Below are positions 49,901 to 61,266 of a stretch of 64,000 nucleotides of DNA, piece by piece; the stretch's first letter is position 1; the number at the start of each line of letters is the position of its first letter. Origin of the DNA: Phylloscopus collybita (taxonomy: Eukaryota > Chordata > Aves > Passeriformes > Phylloscopidae). Location: the NCBI GenBank assembly GCA_027886175.1, contig JAJNNQ010000024.1:33971001-34035000 (forward strand), given 5' to 3'. The position numbers and the translations under genes are program-made. Under the pieces are notes generated by a model. The model ran no database searches, was not told the origin of the DNA, and saw nothing but the letters and a program-made list of their open reading frames with translations.

Positions 49901-52900
49901 AGGAAAGAGTTACTATACATGGGCCACTGCAAGGCTTTTTCACCTGCCCGAGCAAATAAAATTTACAGAAATGTCTTGCAGGGTGGTTGGCAGTAATTTT
50001 CTAAAATTAACTTTAAAGTAATACCAGAGGAGACAAAATTATGGAGTGCTAGAAACCAACGAAAATCACATGATGTTAGAGCTCACCTACCAGACAGCAA
50101 AACTAATTCATCCGACCAATTAGCCAAAGCCAAATCATCCTACCTAGCCAAAGCACCAAAAAGTCCACAGGTTCAGCTCACGATTAGTGATACACTCTGC
50201 AACTGTCCTGGCCCCTGGGGATGGGTTCTAACACACGTGTGAAACAGTGCATGATGCAGCAAAATACGCTGTTAAGGTAGAAAATGCGTATTTCCACCTG
50301 TTAACTAGATAATCACAAATACGCATCTCTTAAAGGAGTGAAGGTTGCAGCTGTTACAAGAAATCCAGGACCTGCCTGGGGAAAGAGAAGAATAATGTGA
50401 CATTGTGCAGCACAGTCACTATAGTGTCTCCCTACAGTACGGGGAAATACAACCTTTATCTTCAAGGGGCCACTTTTTCTGTCTCCAGTTTGAGTTGGGA
50501 TGTCTCATTTCTCTTCATTGGCTATACAAGGAGCCTTGGTGATCCTTACTTGTGCATAAGCGAAAAGTGTCATGAACCCTGGGCTTAATGTCTAGAATCT
50601 GCCTGAAGGTAAGGCAATCTCACTGAGATGCTTTTGGCAGTGACAGTTTGGGCTGCTCCATAATACAAATCCGTAATTGCCCCATCATATGTGCAGACTT
50701 GATACTTCCCTCCCAAGCTCAAAGACAAAGGTGCTGTACAGTAGCAATGGAATTGGAGATTAAACACACAGGCAGCTGGAGATAAAAGTTTCAGAAAGGA
50801 GAACTCTGATGCATGGCTATTTTATGCTTCTCTTGTGAAAAAACATAGTCTGCCTCAGTAAGTACAGTCCAAAGAAAACGTAACGGCTGCAGGGCTCAGG
50901 AGTCTGGCAAAGGGGTAATAAAGGTATACTGCAGTGAGACCTTACCTGTCTGTGCAAAAGTGTTGTGGGGAGGAAAGTTGGGGTGACAGGAATGTTTCCT
51001 GAATAAAGAGATTATATCTGTTCCACTTACTGTTAAGATTACTGTTGACTTTGAATTTCTGCACTGCATGAAACTAATTAATTTGCTCAGTCCCTTAAAC
51101 TTACTGGGGCAGTCTTCTCCCAGTCCCAGTCTTCAACTCCTCGAGGGCTGGAGACTTGCATCCTTAAAGTTGCATGGGAGCTGGTTTTTTCACTGTTAAT
51201 TCTTATATTCTGGCCAAGCTCCCTTAGTTTTGGAGGACTTTTTTGCAGTGCACGGTTTCAAAGAAAGCAAGCAGCCCTCCCTTCAACATCTAAAAGTCAT
51301 GGTTCAGATGATCACTTCCTTTCTTCAGCTGAGAAAGAGACCAAGGCAATTTGTGCTAAAAGACTCTTCTCAGATGAACTTTTAAAGGGATCTGATTAAG
51401 AAGAAAGATTATTCTCCATCACACTGTCTGTGAGCTAGCCCTGGGGATCTGGAATTGAAGACAGTGGAAATTGTGAGGTTTCTGCAGAAGGGGAAGCAGG
51501 ATGACTGCTCCAGGACAATGCTGAGACTTGGTCCACGTGCTCCAGACACCAGCAGCAGAGCATGGTGCTGTGCTCAAGGGGCTGCACCCCTGCTCAGTGC
51601 TGTGCTGCCACATGCAACCTGCAGCACCTCTACAGCTGGATGTCTGCCCCCAGGTTGATAGTTAATCCTTTCTGGCTTACTCTGAGAGTAATTCCCCACG
51701 CTGTAACTTGGGGAAGAGCTCTTCAGACCTGTCTGATCTGATCCTTATGTGTCAGACTCTCATTTGGCATCCACCTTACACTCCTGAATGCATCTGAAGA
51801 TTGCACATACCCTGTGCCTGGCACAGCTCATTAAAAACCAGACCTATCCTGCATCTTCCAGCAATTTTAATCAGTTTTGTCCATTTATTCTGCTGGCTTT
51901 TCAAGACATGGACTCTTTCTCCTTGTGTGCATGTGAGGCATGCAAAACTGCAGAACTTTGATCTTGTGTTTAGCCATTAGGTGCAATGCAATGCAAGCTG
52001 TAGGAGCAGGGAAGCTGTTTCTGCTCAAGTAGCTGTAATTACTGTGGAGGAGAGCAGTTCACAGTGTTCTGTAGGCAGGGAGAGGCTGAGAGTGTCTCTT
52101 GGCTACAATCTGCAGGCAGGACAAGTGCTGTGTTTCCAGGGAGGTCCAAGTGGAGATCACACACTTACTGCGAAAGCTGCTAGGAAGATGTGTATCCCTC
52201 ACTACTCAATTCCAAAGTTTCACCTTATAAACTTGCACTTCAGCTTTGTCTTCCCAGAAAACTTTCTGAGTTTTTGCTGATGCAAATGTATCTGAGTCTG
52301 AGGCTATGCATCTCTAGGGGATGTTCTTCTCTCCTGGGAAAGATTGCCATTTTATGGTATGGCCCAAGAAGGTAATGCAGGAATATGACAATATTGAGCC
52401 AGAAAAAATAGTGATCAATGAAAAGTTGTGATTTGCTTTACATTTGTTTCAGTCTTAGAACAACTTAGAAACTAAACACTAACAGCCACTCATAAGAAGA
52501 AAAGAAATAGGATCAAGAGAAATTTTCAGGTTATTGACTGACACTTCAAGTCCCAAAACATGAGAACAAATCTTTTTCCTCCAAAATAATTTATGTATTT
52601 CAGCAGACAACAAAACAACTTGCAATGCAATAGCAAAAATTCAGAAAGTTTGAGACACTATTAATGTTACTGTTATTTTTCCCCCAGAGCATTGCTTAAT
52701 ATCTTTAAAGCTGCAATTTAAATACCTCAATCATGGCTTTACTGATTTTTGCCCTATAAGAAACTTTACCTTGACTTTTGTTCAGTTCCCTGCTCAGAGG
52801 AAAAGATGAAATTTTTCAAGTGACTATAAAAACATTAGACCCTTATGATGATTTTCTGGATAGAGGGAAGGGTAATGATAATTCAAAACACATTGCAGGC

Positions 52901-53053
52901 ACGTCAGAATTATTTAAAAATTCCAGTAGTTCAGAGAAGAGTGGCTATAAGCAGTAAAGCTAAATACAGAGAAAAGAATACCTAGTCTCATTCACTGAAT
53001 GGTCTCTCTATCTCTCATTTCTCCCAGCCTCTGTCTGTTTTTCAGAGGGATAT

Positions 53054-53080
53054 TTAAAGGAATTGATTGTTAAAGGAATT
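53054..53080. repeat. 16-bp-period short tandem duplication
   Basis: TTAAAGGAATT occurs at 53054-53064 and again at 53070-53080, with similar bases after each copy. Confidence 0.7.
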
Positions 53081-53601
53081 AATTCATATTCAAGAAAACA
53101 ACTCTTTTGAAAGAATGAGTGCAGTATTAGAAAATAATTCAGTTTTTGGAAATAAGGCACCTGAGCCCACATGAAAATGTGCTGCTGGTTTTGCCAGAAC
53201 AGAACACACTACTAGTCCACCTCATACACTTATCCTTTTCCCATCACTCACTAGTTGCAGCCATGCAGTGCTCACACAAAACACATTTATTACACCCAAT
53301 GGTATAGGGGGAAAACTCTTTCTGATACTGCATAGTAACCAAAGCTAGGCAAGGAAACAAGATGACTACGACACTTTTTCCCTGACTGTTGAAACAGTAT
53401 GTGCTATGTATTCCAAATCACTGGCAATTTTTCCCTTCAGTCCATTTGCCCCAAAACTAACATGTACAGGTAGCCTTACATGCTTGTGATGAATATTCCC
53501 TGCTTTTCTTTTTTAAATGTAATGGTTTTAATCATGACAAAGTGCTAATGGGAGAAGAGAATCCTTGTGTTTTGGGTGACAAATACCCCTTATTGGTATT
53601 G

Positions 53602-53630
53602 TCTGAAGTGGTTATCTCTGAAGTGGTTAT
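53602..53630. repeat. 15-bp-period tandem duplication
   Basis: TCTGAAGTGGTTAT occurs perfectly at 53602-53615 and 53617-53630 with one base between, the signature of a recent slippage duplication. Confidence 0.85.
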
Positions 53631-56046
53631 TCATTACAGCTTAGAATCCCTGCTATAACAAGGCTAACTTTAAATTCCTGATCAATTAGTCTGGCCAGCC
53701 TGATCCAGAGTTTTGGAAGTCTAACAGTGCCCACTGTCAGATGGGCTTCTGTTATACTGCACTGAACACTCTTCAGTAGGCTGGTGAGCAGACTATGTAA
53801 CATCACGATCTCTTTTATCTCTAGTTTTGATGATTACCTGCCTGACCTCTTTGGCAGTATTGACCTTCTGTATGCTATTCAATAGTTTATACAGCTATTT
53901 TCTTTCTTATGATTCCTTTAGAACTAAAGACCCTGATCTGCAAGCAGTGTGCAGACCCAGCTGCCTTTCATCAGTCTACATGTGTGTCAGCCAAATGCCT
54001 ACGAGTGGAGAAGCTCTGACTAAACAGTGCTTGAGGCAGTTCTGCAGACATTGCAGCCATTCCACCACCCTTTATGAGCCACTGTGGCTTCAGTTTTGTC
54101 CTAATTTTTACCTTTTGGCTATCTGTGTATGCACTCATATGAGCTGTGTTTTGCCCATACTCTTTAAATTTTGGTTGAGTAGCACTTGCATGCACAGAGA
54201 AGAGGCTTTTTTTTTTTCTCTTGGACAACTTTTCAAGCGATGCTTTTCATTTACACAAAACCCAACACAACAAACATTAAAAAAAAACAAATAAAAAAAC
54301 ACTTGAAAAGTCTAGAAGTAGAAAAATAATTTCAAAATGTATGACTTTTTGATTCTATACATGATCAGTTGCCTTGGGTTCATAAAACATGAATTTCAAA
54401 GGAGACAGCAAAATAAATGCAAATGATTCTGGGAAGATTCCTGAGGTCCTGGATGGTCTGTAAACTTGATCACTTCTAAGGGCTACCCAGTTCTGGAGGC
54501 TTCTGTGCTCACTAAGTGTCTCACTACTTAACCCGCTGGTTCCCTGATTTTTAACATTAAAAAGAGTCTTATCAAAGAGAAAAGTCTGTCTGTTGCACAA
54601 CCCTGCTGAGATAAAGAGCCCCTCTAATTCTCAAAAGACTGAAAAGTCACAAATACCATCCAAATCGAGTGGAGCCTAGAATCAAGGCTTCCCACTTCCT
54701 GGGGAAAGGTTCCAATTCCTTAATTGTTTTAGAAGAGATCGCTGTTGTCATCACATATCATCAGATGATGGCCTGAAGGACTGACACTCAAATGTTTCCT
54801 ATTAGTTGCACTGGAATACTTAAAGAATTTCGTGTAGGAAAACACATAGGAGACACTCAAGCTTCCTGTGCTCTGTCCAGATGGGGTGGGGTTCCATATG
54901 ATAGGTTGATTAGAACTTCCTGTTTGTCTTCAAGGCCATCTACTTTCTTCCACTATAATTTCCACACCCAAAAAGCAAAATTTGGATGGCTTTTAGTGTA
55001 TAGACGGCATAGTTCTCAAACTGTTTGGGACCCAATTTCCCAAATTTCATTAGATTTTTTGGACTCCTAAGTTATGTGTGATTAAGAATGCATAAAAGCC
55101 ACAATTTGCAGACTTTAGTCCTTAGAGGAAAAAACCAAAATTCACCTTTCTTTTCTTAAACTGAAAGGCTGAAATCATCAAGTCAGAGGCCCTGATACAG
55201 AGCACATCCAGGTTTTTTTATTTTTTATTTTTATTTTAGAGTTGTTTTTTTTCATAGTTGCAGAGAATGAAGAGCTTATGGTGAAGACAGTAAGTAGATT
55301 TTGGTGGGTTTATTTCTATAATCAAACAAACAACGGTATGCCTAAGAGGCAGTGCTTAAAATTTTTAACAGACATAATCATAAACAGAGAATATTTCCAA
55401 ATATATCTCAAATGATCAAGAGTTACCTGCACACAGACTTTGTCCAGAAAGGATGAGTTGTTCTTGGCTGAAAAAAGCTACTGTCTATCCCTCTGCCTTT
55501 GGGCATAAACTAACCCACCACATGCCCATGGGAAAACAACACACATTTGGAGATGCTTTAAGAAAAACAAAAGCTCATTGCTCACAGTTCAGTTTATACA
55601 GAAGCTACAGAAAAACTCATTTACATTTGGGATTCTAGCCATGGACAGGTAAAGGTGCTGCTGACAAACTGTTCTGCATCTGAAGGTTCCTGAGGGCATT
55701 CCTTATCTAAGGCTATTTCAAAGGCAGTTCTGCTTGGATCTATCTGCTGATCCACAATAACTGGGCTGTCTTCTGGTTTTCTTTTTTATCTTTTCCTTTC
55801 CCTTTATGTTTTCTTATATGCAGAAGCTGATGCAAAGATAAATGTGAAAAGGCATGACATTTCCTTTTTCTTAGAAGCTCGTGACTTTTATTATGCGTGT
55901 CCCCAAAGGTAGCTTAACCAGCACCTGGTGCTATTTGAGTGTTTCTGCCTTCCAGTCAATGAAAGAAGAGTCTCTGGAACCAGGGAGCAATAAAGCTACT
56001 TCAGAATCAAAATGGTCATTCTGGTGTGAATATTAAAAGTTCTCTC

Positions 56047-56071
56047 TCACACACACATGCACACACACAGA
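56047..56071. repeat. CA-rich microsatellite
   Basis: Interrupted (CA)n with one TG interruption (CACATGCACA), preceded by a short CT tract. Confidence 0.8.
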
Positions 56072-58620
56072 CAAAAGATTGCCATTGTTCTGTGCCATTT
56101 ACCCTGCATTTATACACTCTGTTATAAATTCTTAGAAATTTCTTTAAAGTTGTACTTAGCTGCAGAGTCTGCTGCTTCTGTTTCAGATTTGAAGAAAGCT
56201 TGTCCACTTTTTCCTAGTATATCACTTCTAATAAAAGATTATACCTGTGCCTGCATTCTCTTGACTAACTCGTCAATCATACCTCCAAAAATATGCCACT
56301 AGGCTGATATTTCAAGGTCTGAAACGGTATACAGATGTTTGATGGCTTATTTTGAGAAATATCTTTCTACTATAATGTGGGTTTTATAACTGTATTGATA
56401 ACATAATCATTTAAAGCTCTTCTGGTACTATAGCACCAAACAGATTTCTCTACATTGTTCTAGTTTTGGTGGAGGACACTGACATCCAGTAATACAAAAA
56501 TGTGAAAGTGTGAAGAGACTTACATGAAAGAAACCTATTATTTAAAACATAAGAAAATATAACACAGGTCTCGAGCAGCACAGATGAAAAGATCAGCAAT
56601 CTGAATGTGTCCATTGTATGTAGATTTAATTTCTGAGCTTTGCTGTACCCAGTCACTGATGCCATCCACGTGAGCATGTAAACATAGGCAACAGGAGCAA
56701 AGGCTGTTTGGACTACTTGGAACAAATGATGAACTGAAGTCTGAAAACACGAATTGCACAGCGTCACTAGAAATTAAGCCTGCTGTGAGCCAAGTGGGGA
56801 AGACCACCAGAAACTAATAGAGAAAACTTACAGGATATGGGGAAGAGATAAAAAGACCTGAGGGTTTTGCATGGCACTGCAAAATAAGATACAAAGAAAG
56901 AGAACTGATGAAATAATGGTGATGAATTTGGCCATTGGACCCACAGGATGAGAAAGCATAACTGTGCAAATGATTTTCCATCTGGTTTACTCAGTAAAAC
57001 ATATGTATGTTCAGAAAATAGTTCATGGGAAAAACCCTTCAGCTGCTGTAACTTGTGAGTTAAGTCAGGTAGAAGAACTGAGATTGGTCTGTGGCTCAAA
57101 ATCTCCACAGCAACAGGCATATCTGCTGCTTTTGTTAATGCTAGGTGGAAGATGGAAGGGGTAATGGAAGGGTTTTATATGGAGAAAGTAGTTGTGTCTG
57201 ATTATACACAAATGCTAGTTTAAAGCTCAAATAAGTATGGATTTTCCCTAACTGTGAAAACAGCTCTTTAAGCCATTAACTTCTGCATTTCCTTGAGAAA
57301 TACGTATATTTAAAATAAGTTCAAAATTCCATGGCCAGCCACTGTAAAAATGCTTGCTTTTTTAAAAAAGTAAACAAAATTCAAGGTCTGCTTTTGTTGT
57401 GGGCAAAGGTCAGTTGGAGGAGCAGAGAAGGTTTTATGATCCATTCTTCTTTCTTACTTTGCTGTTGCTGGGACACTGTGGAGTCAGCCAAGAGATGGAT
57501 TAATGAATGTCTTCTTTACACTTCCCATTTTATCTTTCCCAATGGTAAAAGGTGGTTGTTAAACCATGTAATGGAAAACTGGACTGATGGAGCTGGGTTA
57601 CAGTTTTCGGAACAGTGCTTTTCAAACCATTCCATTTTCTCAATCTCATTTGTTCATTAATTCAGCTGTCTCTTTTACCACAGCCAGTGCTAAAATTCAT
57701 ATAGCAATGATACATCCAGCAAACTGCACATTGCTGTGTAGGCAGAAATTGCTCCCTTCAGAACTCTGGCAAGTGATAAGCACATGCCCTTGAGCCTGAG
57801 GGTGGTTTGTTTTGTTGTTTTTTTTTTTTTTAATCCCTGTTGCATTATGCAAATCTCTAGAACTGATTAGAACAATTTCTGAATAATAGCATCTTCTTCT
57901 GCCACCTGTTCACCAAGGCCTTAGGAATCACTAGAAGAAACTAAAAATCCAAACTCAATTTCCAAATCTGTTCAGCAGCACAATATATCTGAGAAACTGA
58001 CTGACAGAAGCAAGTTTGCTTCTTAGAGGAGAAAAACAGATGAGCAATAAAGCTGCCAGGACAAAGTCTTCCAGTGTGTCAGGTAAGAGCCACCACTTCC
58101 CTTGATTCCCACCATAAGGCTCTATCCACTTGATCATCTCATTTGCTTAAGAAATCTAAGTATTATTTAAAAAGTGGCATCAAGACTGAAAAGAAAGCAA
58201 ATTAAACCAATCTGCCCCTCACACCTTGGTGTTTAATAGAAATCTGCAATGAATAGATGTGTTTTTGTGAAAGGTCTGTTTTAATAAAACCTGCCTTCAT
58301 CTCAAAAGGGACTAGAACTAGAGTAGAATGAATACTAATAATACCAGCTTATCTGGTACTCAGTAAAATCCTATTTATAAATCTATGAATGCTAATTAAC
58401 CACCTTGCAATAGCAAGCAGAATTGTATATTATTCCCAAATGAAAGCAAGGAAAGTGTTCAAGAAGACACCACATTGATTAATGTCTAGCCAGGTGTTTT
58501 GTATACCCAAACTCTTCCTATCTGACAAATTTTTCCAGTTATTTTTCCTTTTCATAAAAGACTCGTATGAAGTCCTTCAACAGCTACTTTAGTTCTTTCT
58601 TAAAAGATTGCAACTTGGCA

Positions 58621-59163
58621 ATAGAATCATAAAATCATAGAATGGTTTGCATTGGAAGGGACTTAAAGATCATCCAGTTCCAACCCCTCTGCCATGCACA
58701 GGGACACCTTCCACTAGACCAGGTTGCCTAGGGACCCATCCAACCTGCTCTTGAATGCTTCCCAGTTGTGATGGGGCATCCACAGCTTCTCTGGGCATCC
58801 TGTGCCAGTGCTTCACCACTTTCACAGTGAGGAATTGCTTTGTAATGTCTTGCCTAAAGCTGCCCTCTGTCAGTTTAAGCCAATACCCCTTGTGCTGTCA
58901 CTCCATGTCCTTGTCAAAAGTCCCTCTCCAGTCCTTTTCAGGCCCCTTTAGGCACTGGAAGGTGCTCTAAGGTCTCCTGGAGCCTTTTCTTCTCCAGGCT
59001 GAACCACAACCACAACTCCCTTATCCTGTCCCCATAGCAGAGGTGGTCCAACCCTCTGAGCGTCCTTCTGGCCACCTCTGGACCAACAGCTCCACGTACT
59101 TCTTACATTGAGGGGTCCGGAGCTGGATGCAGCACTGCAGGTGGGGTCACAGGAGAGTGAAGC
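58621..59163 (-). mobile_element. CR1 LINE, 3' 540 bases, antisense
   Basis: The plus strand begins ATAGAATCATAAAATCATAG, the reverse complement of the CR1 3' tail repeats, then AATGGTTTGCATTGGAAGG, GATCATCCAGTTCCAACCCC, CACCTTCCACTAGACCAGG, CACAGCTTCTCTGGGCATCC and TTCTCCAGGCTGAACCACAA, and finally a GGGGTCCGGAGCTGGATGC block. The element therefore lies on the minus strand. It is the longest and best-matching CR1 copy in the window and preserves the 3' end exactly. ORF2 is not intact. The right edge is approximate. Confidence 0.96.
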
Positions 59164-61122
59164 AATAGCACAGTGAGCATCTGAGATTGTCCCAGAGTCT
59201 GAGCTTACCAGAGATCAAGCAGAAGCCACTATGAACAATAAAGTGGAATGAGTATATTTATGACTGATCTCTAAATAGAGATATTATCTGGTAACTGTAC
59301 TACAAAATACATGGTCTTTAGAAAAAGACCTGTAGGTAGAAAAGTCCACTATAGGAAATCCATACGTTTTTATAAGCCAAAAATGACAAAAATGTGTAGC
59401 TACGATAAAAGATTGATGGAGTAGGCTTAGAAATTTTCTGTGAGACTCTGAGGAGATGGAGGCACACGCAGCTGGCTTCAGACACATCAGCTCTGGAAAT
59501 GAAGAAGTTGCATAGATACAAATGAGCTGCTTCCTCACAGCCACCCTTCCATGGCATGTCCCTGACCTTAAAAAGCCTCTTTAGGATTGCCAAAGACTAA
59601 GACTTGCCAGCACAGACTAGAGCCATCACAAAAACCCGGAGGCACTGCTGCATGACACATACCAGCCCCCAGGTTTGTCAGGTCTCTAGAGAAGTACAAA
59701 CCAGGCTGAGATTTGGATCTTTCAAGGTACCTACCTACTTTGCAGGATAAAGGCTTGGGAGGGAGGCACATTTCTGCAATTCTTACTTTAAAGTCCAGCA
59801 CTGACAAGTGTGAGCATCTGAGTAAAATGTGTATCACGCTTTGACAGAGCTGATTACCAAAGGTCATTTTCCACATGGACTATTCTTATTGATTTTAATC
59901 GAATTACTAATAGTATAAGGCACTATTTAATGAAACCCAGGGAAAGAGGGGGTTGGAAACCGAAGTATCTCAGTTCCTGTTGGCTGTGTTAATGCAGAGG
60001 TGCATTTAATGTGAACAACTCCACTCAATGTGCATCCCCACAGAAAACTCCTTGACCAGTTGGATTAAGAGAAAAAACAGCCTGGCTTCTTTGGATGAGA
60101 AAAGTTGTGTAGAAATATAGCATTATTTTTATACCCTTTCTTATTAATATATTAATCTCCTCATCATTCTTCAGGGGAGATGAAGCACAGCAATGCTCAA
60201 CACAACTGTAGGTTGCAGTCACCTGTGTCATTCTGTCAGATAGATTGCTTTTACATGGTGTATCCTGGACAGCCAAAATATCAAGAGGGTAATTTGTCTC
60301 TAAATTATGGCTGTTAGTAATTAATCCTCTTTTACTCTGGACTTGGGTGACCTTTATAAAGAAGCAGTTTAAATTAAAATAAAAAAAAAAGGGAGAAGAA
60401 ATGAGCCATCTCTTCACAAACATATACACTTTTGTCTTAAACTTGTAGTAAGAACTATGAAAAGAACAGAACACGCAACAGCTGACTCAAAATGAGGATA
60501 AAAGACTTTTCCTGTAGTGGCAGTGGGAAGCCTGTGACCTCTCCAAGGCTTGCCAAAATCAGGTCATCTCTGTGATAAACTGCTCAGTCCTGCATTTCCA
60601 TCTCGAAAAGTTTCCTGATGAAGTGTGAAGGAAAATGTCCGGCCTCTGTAGATATGGTGTTTCTTAAAACCTTGATGAAAATCAAATGTCTCCCTCTCTT
60701 TATTAGGGATGTTAAACAGAAGCAGCTGTGCAAGGGACATGCAGTCTGTCAGCATGACCTTCAGAACTGGTACCTGCTCACTGGTAATTGTACAGCCATA
60801 GCTGCTTATCATATAGAAAGTGAATCCAACACCTTGTAGGAAATACCTTTGAGGAAACAGTCATGATGAAATGCTGCCCTGCTTTATTTTTGTGGGTGAA
60901 TTCTAGCATTTATAAAAATAAACTATGTCCATGGCAGATAAAAAGCAGACATAGTTTTTGTGCAGACTGTTTGGGGTAAGACATCTCTGCCTGTTTCTGT
61001 TACCAAGGATTGCCTCACTTGCAAACTTTTGGTTGAACCGTTAGTTTTGTTAAAAAAAGAGAGGAAACCATTCCAAAGCTGTCCCACGTGTAAGGAGAAG
61101 GGAAACCTTTTAACATAGGTTT
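59164..61122. other. Non-coding stretch, nothing recognised
   Basis: The longest open frame is 149 codons on the minus strand (60025-60474), with a hydrophobic/aromatic composition expected of an AT-rich chance frame and no known domain. Confidence 0.5.
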
Positions 61123-61266
61123 CAAAAAAAACAAAAAAAAAAACAAAACAAAAAAAAAAAAAAAAAAAAAAACAAAAACAAAAAAAACCAAACAAAATAC
61201 ACCAAAACCAAAACCAAAAAAACCACCAAAAAAACCCAAAAAACCACAACAACAACAACAAAACCA
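61123..61266. repeat. A-rich/(CAA)n low-complexity tract, about 145 bp
   Basis: Almost only A and C: A runs up to 21 interrupted by single C, then ACC and AAC motifs, ending in (CAA)5. It generates long F/V/G-rich minus-strand frames that are artefacts. Length is probably variable between individuals and error-prone in sequencing. Confidence 0.9.

Larger units (their letters stand above)
46904..58620. other. Long non-coding stretch, no gene recognised
   Basis: No CR1, LTR or RNA gene was recognised in 11.7 kb. Small items are two short tandem duplications near 53.0 and 53.6 kb and a CA-rich tract at 56047-56071. The open frame at 53827-54294 (155 codons, cysteine-rich) starts at TTG-ATG and ends in a lysine/asparagine-rich run from an A-rich tract; it has no known domain. 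Confidence 0.45.

Noticed and set aside
53827..54294. 155-codon plus-strand open frame, cysteine-rich
   Set aside because: Starts TTG-ATG, ends in a lysine/asparagine run caused by an A-rich tract, no domain recognised, no exon context. A pyrimidine-rich stretch ending in AG just upstream looks acceptor-like but leads to no recognised exon.
58755..58970. 71-codon plus-strand frame
   Set aside because: It is antisense to the CR1 copy that occupies the minus strand here.
60025..60474. 149-codon minus-strand open frame
   Set aside because: Composition is rich in Phe, Tyr, Ile and Asn, as expected of chance frames in AT-rich DNA. No motif.
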